NCBI RefSeq assembly: GCF_003627815.1 | Contig: NZ_CP032698.1 | Span: forward strand, 6,758,001-6,822,000 | Source of the DNA: Streptomyces hundungensis | GTDB taxonomy: Bacteria > Actinomycetota > Actinomycetes > Streptomycetales > Streptomycetaceae | Direction of reading: 5' to 3' | DNA: 64,000 nt | The notes under the pieces: generated by a model | What the model was told of the DNA's origin: nothing | What the model saw: only the letters and a program-made list of their open reading frames with translations | Database searches by the model: none | Made by a program: the position numbers and the translations under genes | In this document: positions 45,403-55,734 of the stretch, piece after piece | Position numbering within the stretch: position 1 is the stretch's first letter | Layout of the letters: every line of letters begins with the position of its first letter

Positions 45403-47031
45403 TCAGTTCTTCTCGCCGAGCAGATCGTCGACCTTGGCACGGATCTCGTCCGTGGCCAGACCCCGGATCGTCAGGGTCGTACGGCGCCGCAGCACGTCGT
45501 CCGCGGTCTCGGCCCACTCGTGGTCACGGGCGTAGGCGACCTGCGCCCAGATCTCGGGGGCGTCCGGGTGGACGCGCTCGGCCAGCGCCGGGTCCTCGGC
45601 GGCCAGGCGGGCGATGTCGAAGGAGAGCGAACCGTAGTGCGTGGCCAGGTGCTTGGCGGTGTCGGCGGCCATGTGCGGGCCGGACGACGCGCCGTCCACC
45701 ATCAGGCGGTGGGCGACGGCACGCGGGTTGGCGATGCCGGGCAGCGGCATCTTGCCGGGGAGCTCGGAGATGGGCTCGAAGTCGTTGCCGAGCGGGTGCC
45801 CCGGCAGCTGCTCCAGCTTCTTCATCACGGTGCGGCCGATGTGGCGGAAGGTCGTCCACTTGCCGCCGGCCACCGACAGCATGCCGCCGCGGCCCTCGGT
45901 GACGACCGTCTCGCGCTTGGCCTTGGAGGTGTCGCCCGGACCGCCGGGCAGGACCCGCAGACCGGCGAAGGAGTAGGTGATCAGATCGCGGGACAGCTGC
46001 TGGTCGCGGATCGAGAACGCGGCCTCGTCCAGGATCTGCGCGGTGTCCGCCTCGGTGACCTTCACATCCGCCGGGTCGCCCTCGAACTCCTCGTCGGTGG
46101 TGCCGAGCAGGAGCATGTCCTCCCACGGCAGCGCGAAGGTGATCCGGTACTTGTCGATCGGGGTGGCCAGCGCCGCCTTCCAGGGCGCGGTGCGCTTGAG
46201 GACCAGGTGCGCGCCCTTGGAGAGGCGTATGGAGGGGGCCGAGTTCGGGTCCTCCATCTTGCGCAGGTGGTCGACCCAGGGGCCGGTCGCGTTGAGGACG
46301 AGCCGCGCGTCGACGCCGAACTCCTCGCCGTCCATGCGGTCCTTGAGGTCCGCACCCGTCACCCGGCCCTTGGTGAAGCGCAGCCCGGTGACCTCGGCGT
46401 GGTTGAGGACGACCGCGCCGGCCTCGACGGCGGCGCGCACCGTCATCAGGGCCATGCGGGCGTCGTTCATCTGGTCGTCGCCGTACACGGCCACGGCCTT
46501 CAGGTTGTCGGTGCGCAGCTCCGGCACGTCCGCCGCGGCCTTGGCGGGGGAGAGCAGGTGGCCGACGCCGTCACCGAAGGCGGAAAGCGCCGAGTAGGCG
46601 AAGACGCCCGCGCCCAGCTTGGCGGCGCCGTGCGGGCCGCCCTTGTACACCGGCAGGTAGAACGTGAGCGGGTTGGCGAGGTGCGGGGCCACCTGACGGG
46701 ACACCGCACGCCGCTCGAAGTGGTTCTCCGCCACCAGCTTCACCGCGCCGGTCTGCAAGTAGCGCAGACCGCCGTGGAGCAGCTTGGAGGAGGCGGAGGA
46801 GGTGGCGCCGGCGAAGTCGCCGGCGTCCACCAGGGCCACCCGCAGACCGGACTGCGCGGCGTGCCAGGCGGTGGAGATGCCCAGGATGCCGCCGCCGATG
46901 ACCAGGAGGTCGTACGTCGCCTTGGACAGTTGCTCCCGAGTCTCGGCGCGGCCCACTGCCTTGAAGGAAGACACAGTGGAGCCGGAAGCCGGGTGCGTCC
47001 CGAGGGCAGGGACGCTCTGCAAGGTGGTCAT
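45403..47031 (-). CDS. glpD: Glycerol-3-phosphate dehydrogenase GlpD
   Basis: FAD-dependent aerobic glycerol-3-phosphate dehydrogenase feeding electrons to the respiratory chain, 542 residues. The N-terminal FAD motif is YDLLVIGGGILGIS (about residue 40), followed by GDFAGATSSASSKLLHGGLRYL. Active-site and substrate segments ALPWEDMLLLGTTD and AGKWTTFRHIG-like GGKWTTFRHIGRTV are present, with the C-terminal helical cap. It is the last gene of the gyl operon: the start lies five bases after the glpK stop, and the ribosome binding site overlaps the glpK end. Confidence 0.92.
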   Translation of the reverse strand: MTTLQSVPALGTHPASGSTVSSFKAVGRAETREQLSKATYDLLVIGGGILGISTAWHAAQSGLRVALVDAGDFAGATSSASSKLLHGGLRYLQTGAVKLVAENHFERRAVSRQVAPHLANPLTFYLPVYKGGPHGAAKLGAGVFAYSALSAFGDGVGHLLSPAKAAADVPELRTDNLKAVAVYGDDQMNDARMALMTVRAAVEAGAVVLNHAEVTGLRFTKGRVTGADLKDRMDGEEFGVDARLVLNATGPWVDHLRKMEDPNSAPSIRLSKGAHLVLKRTAPWKAALATPIDKYRITFALPWEDMLLLGTTDEEFEGDPADVKVTEADTAQILDEAAFSIRDQQLSRDLITYSFAGLRVLPGGPGDTSKAKRETVVTEGRGGMLSVAGGKWTTFRHIGRTVMKKLEQLPGHPLGNDFEPISELPGKMPLPGIANPRAVAHRLMVDGASSGPHMAADTAKHLATHYGSLSFDIARLAAEDPALAERVHPDAPEIWAQVAYARDHEWAETADDVLRRRTTLTIRGLATDEIRAKVDDLLGEKN

Positions 47032-47036
47032 GTCGA

Positions 47037-48563
47037 TTACTCCTCGTCCTCGATCCAGCCCATGGTCCGCTCTACGGCCTTGAGCCAGCTCTTGTACTCG
47101 CTGTCACGCCTGTCGGCGTCCATGCGAGGGGTCCATTCCGCCGCCCGGCGCCAGTTGGCGCGCAGCGCGTCGGTGTCCGGCCAGAAGCCGACGGCGAGGC
47201 CGGCGGCGTAGGCGGCGCCGAGGCAGGTCGTCTCGGCGACCATCGGACGCACCACCGGCGCGTCCAGGAAGTCCGAGAGGGTCTGCATCAGCAGGTTGTT
47301 GGAGGTCATGCCGCCGTCGACCTTGAGCGCGGTCAGCTCGACGCCGGAGTCCTTCGTCATGGCGTCGCTGATCTCGCGGGTCTGCCAGGCGGTGGCCTCA
47401 AGGACGGCGCGCGCGATGTGCGCCTTGGTGACGTACCGGGTGAGGCCGGCGATCACACCGCGGGCGTCGGGGCGCCAGTACGGGGCGAACAGGCCTGAGA
47501 AGGCCGGCACGAAGTACGCGCCGCCGTTGTCCTCGACCGAGGAGGCCAGGGTCTCGATCTCAGCGGCGGTCTTGATCATGCCCATCTGGTCGCGCATCCA
47601 CTGGACGAGCGAGCCGGTGACGGCGATGGAGCCTTCGAGGGCGTAGACCGGCTTCTGGTCGCCGATCTGGTAACCCACCGTCGTCAACAGGCCGTTGTAG
47701 GAGTTGACGGGCTTGTCACCGGTGTTCATCAGCATGAAGGTGCCGGTGCCGTAGGTGGACTTGGCCTCGCCCTCGGAGAAGCAGGTCTGGCCGAACAGGG
47801 CCGCCTGCTGGTCACCGAGCGCGGAGGCGACGGGGATGCCGTCCAGGACGCCGCCCTTGGCGTGTCCGTACACCTCGGCGGAGGAGCGGATCTCGGGCAG
47901 CACGGCCGCCGGGATGTCCATGGACTGGAGGATCTTCTCGTCCCACGCCATGTCGTGCAGGTTCATCAGGAGGGTGCGCGAGGCGTTGGTGACGTCCGTG
48001 ACGTGGACACCGCCGTCGGTGCCGCCGGTCAGGTTCCAGATGACCCAGGAGTCCATGGTGCCGAAGAGGATGTCGCCGCGCTCGGCGCGCTCGCGCAGCC
48101 CCTCGACGTTGTCGAGCAGCCAGCGCACCTTGGGGCCGGCGAAGTAGGAGGCGAGCGGAAGGCCGGTCTGGCGGCGGAAGCGGTCCTGGCCGACGTTGCG
48201 GCCGAGCTCGCGACAGAGCGCGTCGGTACGGGTGTCCTGCCAGACCAGCGCGTTGTGCACGGGCTCGCCGGTGTTCTTGTCCCACATCAGCGTGGTCTCA
48301 CGCTGGTTGGTGATGCCGATCGCCTTGACGTCGGCGGAGGTGATGCCCGCCTTGTCGATCGCGCCCGCCACGACCTCCTGGACGTTGGTCCAGATCTCGG
48401 TGGCGTCGTGCTCGACCCAGCCCGGCTTGGGGAAGATCTGCTCGTGCTCCTTCTGGTCGACCGAGACGATCCGGCCGTCCTTGTCGAAGACGATGCAGCG
48501 GCTGGAGGTGGTGCCCTGGTCGATGGCCGCGATGAACGGGCCGGAGGAGTGGATCTCGCTCAT
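47037..48563 (-). CDS. glpK: Glycerol kinase GlpK
   Basis: ATP-dependent glycerol kinase of the FGGY family, 508 residues. Motifs: [13 protein letters not shown] phosphate loop, [13 protein letters not shown], the substrate site [31 protein letters not shown], and the second-domain [20 protein letters not shown] lies before the ATG. Order glpF-glpK-glpD downstream of gylR is the standard gyl arrangement. Confidence 0.95.
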   Translation of the reverse strand: MSEIHSSGPFIAAIDQGTTSSRCIVFDKDGRIVSVDQKEHEQIFPKPGWVEHDATEIWTNVQEVVAGAIDKAGITSADVKAIGITNQRETTLMWDKNTGEPVHNALVWQDTRTDALCRELGRNVGQDRFRRQTGLPLASYFAGPKVRWLLDNVEGLRERAERGDILFGTMDSWVIWNLTGGTDGGVHVTDVTNASRTLLMNLHDMAWDEKILQSMDIPAAVLPEIRSSAEVYGHAKGGVLDGIPVASALGDQQAALFGQTCFSEGEAKSTYGTGTFMLMNTGDKPVNSYNGLLTTVGYQIGDQKPVYALEGSIAVTGSLVQWMRDQMGMIKTAAEIETLASSVEDNGGAYFVPAFSGLFAPYWRPDARGVIAGLTRYVTKAHIARAVLEATAWQTREISDAMTKDSGVELTALKVDGGMTSNNLLMQTLSDFLDAPVVRPMVAETTCLGAAYAAGLAVGFWPDTDALRANWRRAAEWTPRMDADRRDSEYKSWLKAVERTMGWIEDEE

Positions 48564-48604
48564 GGGTGCTCCTGGGAAGTCCGAAGGGAAGTCGTCGCGT
48601 CTCG

Positions 48605-49381
48605 TCAGGCGAAGGCGATGTTGTATATGCCACCGGCGATCGCTCCGCCGATCAGCGGGCCGACGACCGGGATCCACGCGTAGCCCCAGTCGGAGCCGCC
48701 CTTGTTGGGCAGCGGCAGCAGGGCGTGCACGATGCGCGGGCCGAGGTCGCGGACCGGGTTGATCGCGTAGCCCGTCGGGCCACCGAGCGAGAGGCCGATG
48801 CCGACCACGACGAGCGCCGTGATCAGGACACCGATGACGCCGAGTCCCTTGCCATCGCCGTTGAGGCCCTGCGTCAGGATCGCGAGAACCAGCACGATGG
48901 TGGCGATGATCTCCGTGACGAGGTTCTGGACCACGTTGCGGATCTCCGGGCCGGTCGAGAAGACGCCGAGCACCGGGCCGGCCTCGCTCTCTCGGGCCTC
49001 GACGGACTTGGCGTCACCGACGATCTCGCGGTCGGTCAGATGGGCGTGGAACTGGCCGTAGTAGGCCAGCCACACCAGCACCGCGCCGAGCATGGCGCCG
49101 AGGATCTGTCCGCCGAGGTACACGGGGACGTCGCTCCACTTGGTGCCGCCCTCGATCGCGAGACCCAGGGTCACCGCGGGGTTGAGGTGGGCGCCCGAGA
49201 GGGGAGCGGAGATGTAGGCGCCGGTCAGCACCGCGAAGCCCCACCCGAAGGTGATCGCGAGCCATCCGGCGTTACGCGCCTTCGAGCGCTTCAGCGTGAC
49301 GGCGGCGCACACGCCGCCGCCCAGCAGGATGAGAACGGCGGTACCGATGATCTCGCCGATGAAGATGTCGTGGCTGGACAC
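48605..49381 (-). CDS. glpF: Glycerol facilitator GlpF
   Basis: Aquaglyceroporin of 258 residues with six membrane helices. The first NPA loop is GAHLNPAVT; the second is [12 protein letters not shown], in which NPV replaces the usual NPA but keeps the selectivity-filter Arg. The GTG start ([10 protein letters not shown]) has AAAGGAG upstream. It is the first structural gene of the gyl operon, about 430 bases after the gylR stop. Confidence 0.92.
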   Translation of the reverse strand: MSSHDIFIGEIIGTAVLILLGGGVCAAVTLKRSKARNAGWLAITFGWGFAVLTGAYISAPLSGAHLNPAVTLGLAIEGGTKWSDVPVYLGGQILGAMLGAVLVWLAYYGQFHAHLTDREIVGDAKSVEARESEAGPVLGVFSTGPEIRNVVQNLVTEIIATIVLVLAILTQGLNGDGKGLGVIGVLITALVVVGIGLSLGGPTGYAINPVRDLGPRIVHALLPLPNKGGSDWGYAWIPVVGPLIGGAIAGGIYNIAFA

Positions 49382-49809
49382 CCGCGACTCCTTTGTCCTT
49401 CGTCCAGGGGGAAACCCCAACAAGCAGAGCGCCGGATTCCTCCGGTGATCCGCGCTCTCAGGTGAGAGCTGCTGGCCCATGGCGTTGTCACACTCTAACT
49501 CGTATTGCCGGTAGGTGTTCGACAATGCCGACCGCTGCACGGCAGTTTTGTCCGCGGTCATGGGGACGTCAAGACTTTGTGTGACCGGGATCCCGGATCG
49601 TTACCAGGTGGTACGAACCCCCAAACGCCGACCCGGGCGCGAGAGCAAGATCATGTACTGGTATGGGGCCCTCGGACGCGGATACCGCCGGGGGTACGCC
49701 GGGCCCGCGCACTGGGCCGTCCAGGGGGCATGTGGCCGCGCGTCAGGGCGAACGGTGGAGCGACCGGCGGCACGGGCGCGCGGACCGCCGCGAGGCCCCG
49801 CTCATGGTC
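49382..49809. other. glpF upstream region (about 430 bases)
   Basis: No coding gene is supported here. It holds the glpF promoter and a candidate GylR operator at 49517-49531, plus a CCGGGATCCCGG palindrome at 49589-49600 between it and the gylR stop. Other small frames are GC-shadow patterns. Confidence 0.6.
49517..49531. promoter_or_regulatory. Candidate GylR operator upstream of glpF
   Basis: GTTCGACAATGCCGA matches GTTCGACAATGCTGA at 50644-50658 before gylR in 14 of 15 bases. The site is about 135 bases before the glpF start, consistent with an IclR-family operator. Confidence 0.5.
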
Positions 49810-50574
49810 CTAGAAGCGCCCGGCGCCCAGGTCCCGGGAGACCGCGCGGGCGCAGTCGCGCACCGCCGCCACCAGCTCGGGCCGCACCTCGCCGTCCTGG
49901 CAGACCCGCTCCACGGCGCCCGTCACCCCCACCGCGCCGACCGGCATCCGGCGCCGGTCGTGGATGGGCGCCGCCACCGAGGCGACGCCCTCCCAGGTCT
50001 CCTCGACGTCCGAGCCCCAGCCGCGCGCCCTGATGAGGTCGAGTACGCCCTCGAAGCCGTCCTGGGCGGTCACCGTGCGAGGGGTGAACGCCTCGCGCAC
50101 GCTCTCCACCGCCTCGGTGTGGGCCACCGGGTCGTACGCCGAGAGCACCTTGCCCAGGGCCGTCGAGTGCAGCGGCTGCATGGCGCCCACTTCGAGGACC
50201 TGCCGGCTGTCGTCGGGCCGGAAGACGTGGTGCATGATCAGCACGCCCTGCTGGTGCAGCACCCCCACGTACACGCTCTCGCCGCTGGAGCGGGCCAGGT
50301 CGTCCGTCCACACCAGCGCGCGGGCCCGCAGCTCGTGGACGTCCAGATAGCTGTTGCCCAGGCGCAGCAGCTCGGCGCCCAGCTGGTAGCGGCCCGACGC
50401 CGGGTCCTGCTCCACGAAGCCCTCGGCCTGCAAGGTGCGCAGAATGCCGTGTGCGGTGCCCTTGGCCAGGCCCAGCGAGGAGGCCACGTCGGAGAGGCCG
50501 AGCCGTCGCTCGCCCCCCGCGAGCAGTCGCAGCATGGCGGCCGCCCGTTCGAGCGACTGAATGTTGCGCGCCAT
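49810..50574 (-). CDS. gylR: IclR-family regulator of the glycerol operon (GylR)
   Basis: A 254-residue IclR-family regulator: N-terminal winged helix (SLERAAAMLRLLAGGERRLG, SDVASSLGLAKGTAHGILRTL) followed by the IclR effector domain (HSTALGKVLSAYD, SVREAFTPRTVTAQDGFEG, GAVGVTGAVER). It is the first gene of the minus-strand glycerol cluster and precedes glpF, as in the known gyl operon, where GylR represses the structural genes in the absence of glycerol-3-phosphate. Candidate operators lie upstream of gylR and of glpF. Confidence 0.9.
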   Translation of the reverse strand: MARNIQSLERAAAMLRLLAGGERRLGLSDVASSLGLAKGTAHGILRTLQAEGFVEQDPASGRYQLGAELLRLGNSYLDVHELRARALVWTDDLARSSGESVYVGVLHQQGVLIMHHVFRPDDSRQVLEVGAMQPLHSTALGKVLSAYDPVAHTEAVESVREAFTPRTVTAQDGFEGVLDLIRARGWGSDVEETWEGVASVAAPIHDRRRMPVGAVGVTGAVERVCQDGEVRPELVAAVRDCARAVSRDLGAGRF

Positions 50575-50643
50575 CGCGCTCCCTCCCTTGGGGCACTGCT
50601 GAACCGGCGGCGCCGCTGGAGCGACCGGCTCTGAGATCTACTG

Positions 50644-50658
50644 GTTCGACAATGCTGA
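50644..50658. promoter_or_regulatory. Candidate GylR operator upstream of gylR
   Basis: GTTCGACAATGCTGA, 70 bases before the gylR start, with a partial inverted copy (GGTCGACAACGG on the other strand) close by. It differs by one base from the site upstream of glpF. Confidence 0.5.
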
Positions 50659-50726
50659 ACAGTATCGGCCGTTGTCGACCTCGTGTCACCGTGGCCGTCG
50701 CCCCCGGCCGGAGTTCGGGGCGCCGT

Positions 50727-50760
50727 CAGGGGGCCCGGAGCGAGCCGTCCGCCCCCTGAT
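50727..50760. terminator. Hairpin between gylR and metH promoters
   Basis: TCAGGGGGC ... GCCCCCTGA forms a hairpin with a 16-base loop in the region upstream of metH. It may insulate the divergent promoters. The adjoining TACGCT box at 50790-50795 is a possible metH -10. Confidence 0.4.
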
Positions 50761-50861
50761 ACAGCCGCGCGCCGCCCCGGGCCGCCCGTTACGCTGGCCG
50801 CGTGCGCCCTCCCTCCGGACGGCGCAAAGCCGACAGCCGTCGCACTCCAGGGAGCACAACC

Positions 50862-53800
50862 ATGGCCTCGTTGCCGACCCCCTCCGCTGACAGCCGGACC
50901 CGTATCGACGCCCTCCGCGCGGCACTCGCCTCCCGGGTGGTGGTGGCCGACGGTGCGATGGGCACCATGCTTCAGGCACAGGACCCGACCCTGGAGGACT
51001 TCCAGGACCTCGAAGGGTGCAACGAGGTCCTCAACGTGACCCGGCCCGACATCGTGCGCTCGGTCCACGAGGCGTACTTCGCGGTCGGCGTGGACTGTGT
51101 GGAGACCAACACCTTCGGCGCCAACCACACCGCGCTCAGCGAGTACGACATCGCCGAGCGCGCCTTCGAGCTCTCCGAGTCGGGCGCCCGCATCGCCCGC
51201 GAGGTCGCCGACGCGTTCACCGCCTCGACCGGACAGCAGCGCTGGGTGCTCGGCTCCATCGGCCCCGGCACCAAGCTCCCCACCCTGGGCCACGTCGACT
51301 ACACCACCCTGCGGGACGGCTTCCAGGCCAACGCCGAGGGGCTGATCGCGGGCGGCGCCGACGCCCTCATCGTCGAGACCACCCAGGACCTGCTCCAGAC
51401 CAAGTCGGCCATCCTCGGCGCCCGCCGCGCCATGGAGGCGGCCGGAGCCGAACTGCCGCTGGTGGTCTCGCTCGCCTTCGAGACGACCGGCACCATGCTC
51501 CTCGGCTCCGAGATCGGCGCCGCGCTGACCGCGCTCGAACCGCTCGGCGTCGACATGATCGGCCTGAACTGCTCGACCGGGCCCGCCGAGATGAGCGAGC
51601 ACCTGCGCTATCTGACCCGGCACTCGCGCATCCCGCTGCTCTGCATGCCCAACGCCGGCCTGCCCGTCCTGACCCGCGACGGCGCCCACTTCCCGCTCGG
51701 CCCCGAAGGTCTGGCCGACGCCCAGGAGAACTTCGTCCGCGACTACGGCCTGTCCCTGGTGGGCGGCTGCTGCGGTACGACCCCGAGCACCTGCGCCAGG
51801 TCGTGGAGCGGCTGCGCGGGGCGGTGCCGGGCGAGCGCCGGCCGCGCCCCGAGCCCGGCGCGGCCTCGCTCTACCAGACGGTGCCCTTCCGCCAGGACAC
51901 CTCCTACCTGGCGATCGGCGAGCGCACCAACGCCAACGGCTCGAAGAAGTTCCGGGAGGCCATGCTGGAGGGCCGCTGGGACGACTGTGTGGAGATGGCA
52001 CGCGACCAGATCCGCGAGGGCGCCCACATGCTCGACCTGTGCGTCGACTACGTGGGCCGCGACGGCGTGGCCGACATGGCCGAACTCGCGGGCCGCTTCG
52101 CCACCGCCTCCACCCTGCCCATCGTGCTCGACTCCACCGAACTCCCCGTCATCCAGGCCGGGTTGGAGAAGCTGGGCGGCCGCGCGGTCATCAACTCCGT
52201 CAACTACGAGGACGGTGACGGGCCCGAGTCGCGGTTCGCGAAGGTCACCAAGCTGGCCGTCGAGCACGGCGCCGCCCTGATCGCGCTGACCATCGACGAG
52301 GAGGGCCAGGCCCGCACCGTCGAGACGAAGGTCGCGATCGCCGAGCGCCTCATCGAGGACCTGACCGGCAACTGGGGGGTGCACGAGTCGGACATCCTCA
52401 TCGACACCCTCACCTTCACCATCTGCACCGGCCAGGAAGAGTCGCGCAAGGACGGGATCGCCACCATCGAGGCGATCCGCGAGCTCAAGCGCCGCCACCC
52501 GGACGTGCAGACCACGCTCGGCCTGTCCAACATCTCCTTCGGTCTGAACCCGGCCGCCCGTGTCGTGCTCAACTCCGTCTTCCTCGACGAGTGCGTCAAG
52601 GCCGGCCTCGACTCGGCGATCGTGCACGCCTCCAAGATCCTGCCGATCGCGCGCCTGGAGGACGAGCAGGTCAAGGTCGCCCTCGACCTGATCTACGACC
52701 GGCGCAGCGAGGGCTACGACCCCCTCCAAAAGCTCATGGAGCTGTTCGAGGGCGTCAACATGAAGTCCATGAAGGCGGGCAAGGCCGAGGAACTCCTGGC
52801 CCTGCCGCTGGAGGAGCGCCTGAAGCGCCGCATCATCGACGGCGAGAAGAACGGTCTGGAGGCCGATCTCGACGAGGCGCTCCAGTCCACCCCGGCCCTC
52901 GACATCGTCAACAGCACCCTGCTCGCCGGCATGAAGGTGGTCGGCGAGCTGTTCGGCTCGGGCCAGATGCAGCTCCCGTTCGTGCTCCAGTCCGCCGAGG
53001 TCATGAAGACGGCGGTGGCCCATCTGGAGCCCCACATGGAGAAGTCGGACGCCGAAGGCAAGGGCACCATCGTGCTGGCCACCGTGCGCGGCGACGTCCA
53101 CGACATCGGCAAGAACCTCGTCGACATCATCCTGTCCAACAACGGCTACAACGTCGTCAACCTCGGCATCAAGCAGCCGGTCTCCGCGATCCTCGACGCC
53201 GCGCAGGAGCACCGCGCCGACGTCATCGGCATGTCCGGCCTCCTGGTCAAGTCCACCGTGATCATGAAGGAGAACCTGGAGGAGCTGAACCAGCGCAAGC
53301 TGGCGGCCGAGTACCCGGTCATCCTCGGCGGCGCGGCCCTGACCCGGGCCTATGTCGAGCAGGACCTGCACGAGATCTACGAGGGCGAGGTCCGCTACGC
53401 CCGCGACGCGTTCGAGGGGCTGCGGCTCATGGACGCCCTGATCGGCGTCAAGCGCGGAGTGCCCGGCGCCGTACTGCCCGAGCTCAAGCAGCGCCGCGTC
53501 CCCCAGCGCCCCGTGACATCGGCGGCCGACGTCGAGGAGCCCGAGGGCTCGGTCCGCTCGGACGTGGCCACCGACAACCCGGTGCCCACCCCGCCGTTCT
53601 GGGGCACCCGCGTCGTCAAGGGCATCCCGCTCAAGGAGTACGCGTCCTGGCTGGACGAAGGCGCCCTGTTCAAGGGCCAGTGGGGCCTGAAGGAGGCACG
53701 CAAGGGCGGGCCCACGTACGAGGAGCTGGTGGAGACCGAGGGCCGCCCGCACCTGCGCGGCTGGCTCGACAAGCTGCACACCGAGGGCCTGCTGGAAGCG

Positions 53801-54373
53801 GCCGTCGTCCACGGCTACTTCCCGTGCGTGTCCAAGGGCGACGACCTGATCCTGCTCAACGACGACGGCTCCGAGCGCACCCGCTTCACCTTCCCCCGCC
53901 AGCGCCGCGGCCGCCGGCTGTGCCTCGCGGACTTCTTCCGCCCGGAGGAGTCCGGCGAGACCGACGTCGTCGGCCTCCAGGTCGTCACCGTCGGCTCCCG
54001 CATCGGTGAGGAGACCGCCAAGCTCTTCGAGGCCAACGCCTACCGCGACTACCTCGAACTGCACGGCCTGTCCGTGCAGTTGGCGGAGGCGCTCGCCGAG
54101 TACTGGCACGCCCGGGTGCGCTCCGAGCTCGGCTTCGCCGGTGAGGACCCCGCGGACGTGAACGACATGTTCGCGCTGAAGTACCGCGGCGCGCGCTTCT
54201 CGCTCGGCTATGGCGCCTGCCCCGACCTGGAGGACCGCGCAAAGATCGCCGAGCTGCTCGAACCGGAGCGGATCGGCGTCCACCTCTCCGAGGAGTTCCA
54301 GCTCCACCCGGAGCAGTCCACCGACGCCATCGTCATCCACCACCCCGAAGCCAAGTACTTCAACGCCCGATGA
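50862..54373 (+). pseudogene. metH: Methionine synthase MetH (cobalamin-dependent), interrupted by an apparent one-base frameshift
   Basis: Transfers a methyl group from 5-methyl-tetrahydrofolate to homocysteine via cobalamin. Restoring one base gives 1170 residues, the normal length. The homocysteine domain (to about residue 310) has zinc ligands in LNCSTGPAEM and the VGGCCGTT pair. The pterin domain (GERTNANGSKKFREA), the cobalamin domain with the axial His in DVHDIGKNL, and the C-terminal activation domain follow. At 51781-51785 the reading frame changes in ACGACCCCGAGCAC. Five C in place of four would restore TTPEHLRQVVERL. The downstream frame has no start, so either one C is missing in the sequence or the gene is damaged. 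AGGGAG precedes the ATG. Confidence 0.85.
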
Positions 54374-54433
54374 CGGGGCGCCCCCGGTAATTCAGCGCGT
54401 GTTCAGCGGGTCCGACGTACACTGGTCGGCCCA

Positions 54434-54484
54434 GACGAGGCCGGTCGCTTTTCCCAGCTGGGGAAGGCGGCCGGCCTTCTCGTC
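54434..54484 (+). promoter_or_regulatory. Leader hairpin immediately before the HAD gene
   Basis: GACGAG...CCGGTCGC on one side pairs with GGCGG...CCTTCTCGTC on the other (about 20 base pairs, a two-base bulge) with CCCAGCTGGGG in the loop. It ends seven bases before the GGAGG ribosome binding site, so it could act as an attenuator or protect the 5' end. Confidence 0.5.
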
Positions 54485-54502
54485 CCTCCAGGAGGTGTGC
54501 CG

Positions 54503-55243
54503 ATGACCAGTACGGTCCCCGCTGCCGTCGCAGGTTCCCCAGCTCTCGACGCCACCCGGACGCGGCAGAGCGCGACGGGCGAGGGCGGTGCGCTCCAGGC
54601 CGTCCTGCTCGACATGGACGGCACCCTCGTCGACACCGAGGGCTTCTGGTGGGAGGCCGAGTGCGAGGCGTTCGCGACCCTCGGGCACGTCCTGGACGAG
54701 TCGTGGCGGGACATCGTGGTGGGCGGCCCCATGACGCGCAGCGCGGGCTTCCTGATCGAGGCCACGGGCGCCGACATCTCCATGCCCGAGCTGACCGTAC
54801 TGCTCAACGACCACTTCGAGGCCCGGATCGCGCGCGGGGTGCCGCTGATGCCGGGCGCCGCCCGGCTGCTCGACGAGCTCGCCGCCCATGACATCCCGAC
54901 CGCCCTGGTCTCCGCCTCGCACCGGCGCATCATCGACAAGATCGTGGACTCGCTCGGCCCGTCCCACTTCGCCCTCACCGTCGCCGGCGACGAGGTGGCC
55001 CGCACCAAGCCGCACCCCGACCCGTATCTGATCGCGGCCCGCGGGCTCGGCGCGGACCCGGCCAGATGCGCGGTCGTGGAGGACACCGCGACCGGGGTCG
55101 CGTCCGCCGAGGCGGCCGGCTGCCGGGTGGTCGCGGTGCCCTCGGTCGCCGCCATCGCGCCCACCGGGGGCCGCGTCGTGGTCGACTCTCTCGAAGAGAT
55201 CGACCTGGCCTTTCTGCGGGCGCTGATCACCCGCCTGAACTGA
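54503..55243 (+). CDS. HAD-family hydrolase (beta-phosphoglucomutase-like)
   Basis: A 246-residue haloacid dehalogenase-type phosphatase or mutase. The catalytic Asp pair is in LLDMDGTLVDTE (Asp37 and Asp39), the motif II Ser in LVSASHRR, the motif III Lys in RTKPHPDPYLIAA and the motif IV Asp in VVEDTATGVASAEAAG. The helical cap is of the small PGM type. The ATG is preferred over an upstream GTG because GGAGG is seven bases away. Substrate unknown; it lies between metH and the peptide-binding proteins. Confidence 0.85.
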   Translation: MTSTVPAAVAGSPALDATRTRQSATGEGGALQAVLLDMDGTLVDTEGFWWEAECEAFATLGHVLDESWRDIVVGGPMTRSAGFLIEATGADISMPELTVLLNDHFEARIARGVPLMPGAARLLDELAAHDIPTALVSASHRRIIDKIVDSLGPSHFALTVAGDEVARTKPHPDPYLIAARGLGADPARCAVVEDTATGVASAEAAGCRVVAVPSVAAIAPTGGRVVVDSLEEIDLAFLRALITRLN

Positions 55244-55356
55244 TCTGTTCACCCAGCGTGTGTCGTTGAATACGACAGAAACACATCGCAGCCGGGCGTT
55301 CATTTTGCGTGACCTCGTGGGCGCCCGAATTCACACCCCGTCAAAGGGACCCCCGT

Positions 55357-55372
55357 GGTGACGTTCGTCACC
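55357..55372. promoter_or_regulatory. Inverted repeat in the first peptide-binding-protein upstream region
   Basis: GGTGACG-TT-CGTCACC, seven-base arms, in a 491-base gap with no gene. It could be an operator; the rest of the gap shows no recognisable element. Confidence 0.35.
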
Positions 55373-55734
55373 CGACGGGGGGTCGACAGGAGCCCGATCC
55401 GGACACTCCGGGCCCCTCGGAGGCACCCTTGTGTCCCGTTTGGTGAGCCGGTGTACGAAACATTCCGGCACTTCTATATCGGTGGGCCGGTATTGAGCCG
55501 GACCACCCGATTCCCCGCGTGCCGACGCCAGTTCCAGCTTTTCCCGCGGCGACCACTAATCTCGTCCGAGAACTTCGCCGCACCCTCATCTGCCCCGCCG
55601 CACACCAAGTGGACGGGAACGCAGGTCCGATCGCACAAACCCGGCCCGATCGCCCCGCCCCGAACGGGCGGCCGCGGCGGAGTGTCCCGTACACAGCTGT
55701 ACCCCAAAGTGCCGGACAAGGGAGATCGTCCAGG

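Noticed and set aside
50575..50861. SAH or cobalamin riboswitch upstream of metH
   Set aside because: No conserved B12 box or SAH-riboswitch pairing pattern recognised; only a terminator-like hairpin and a -10 box are seen.
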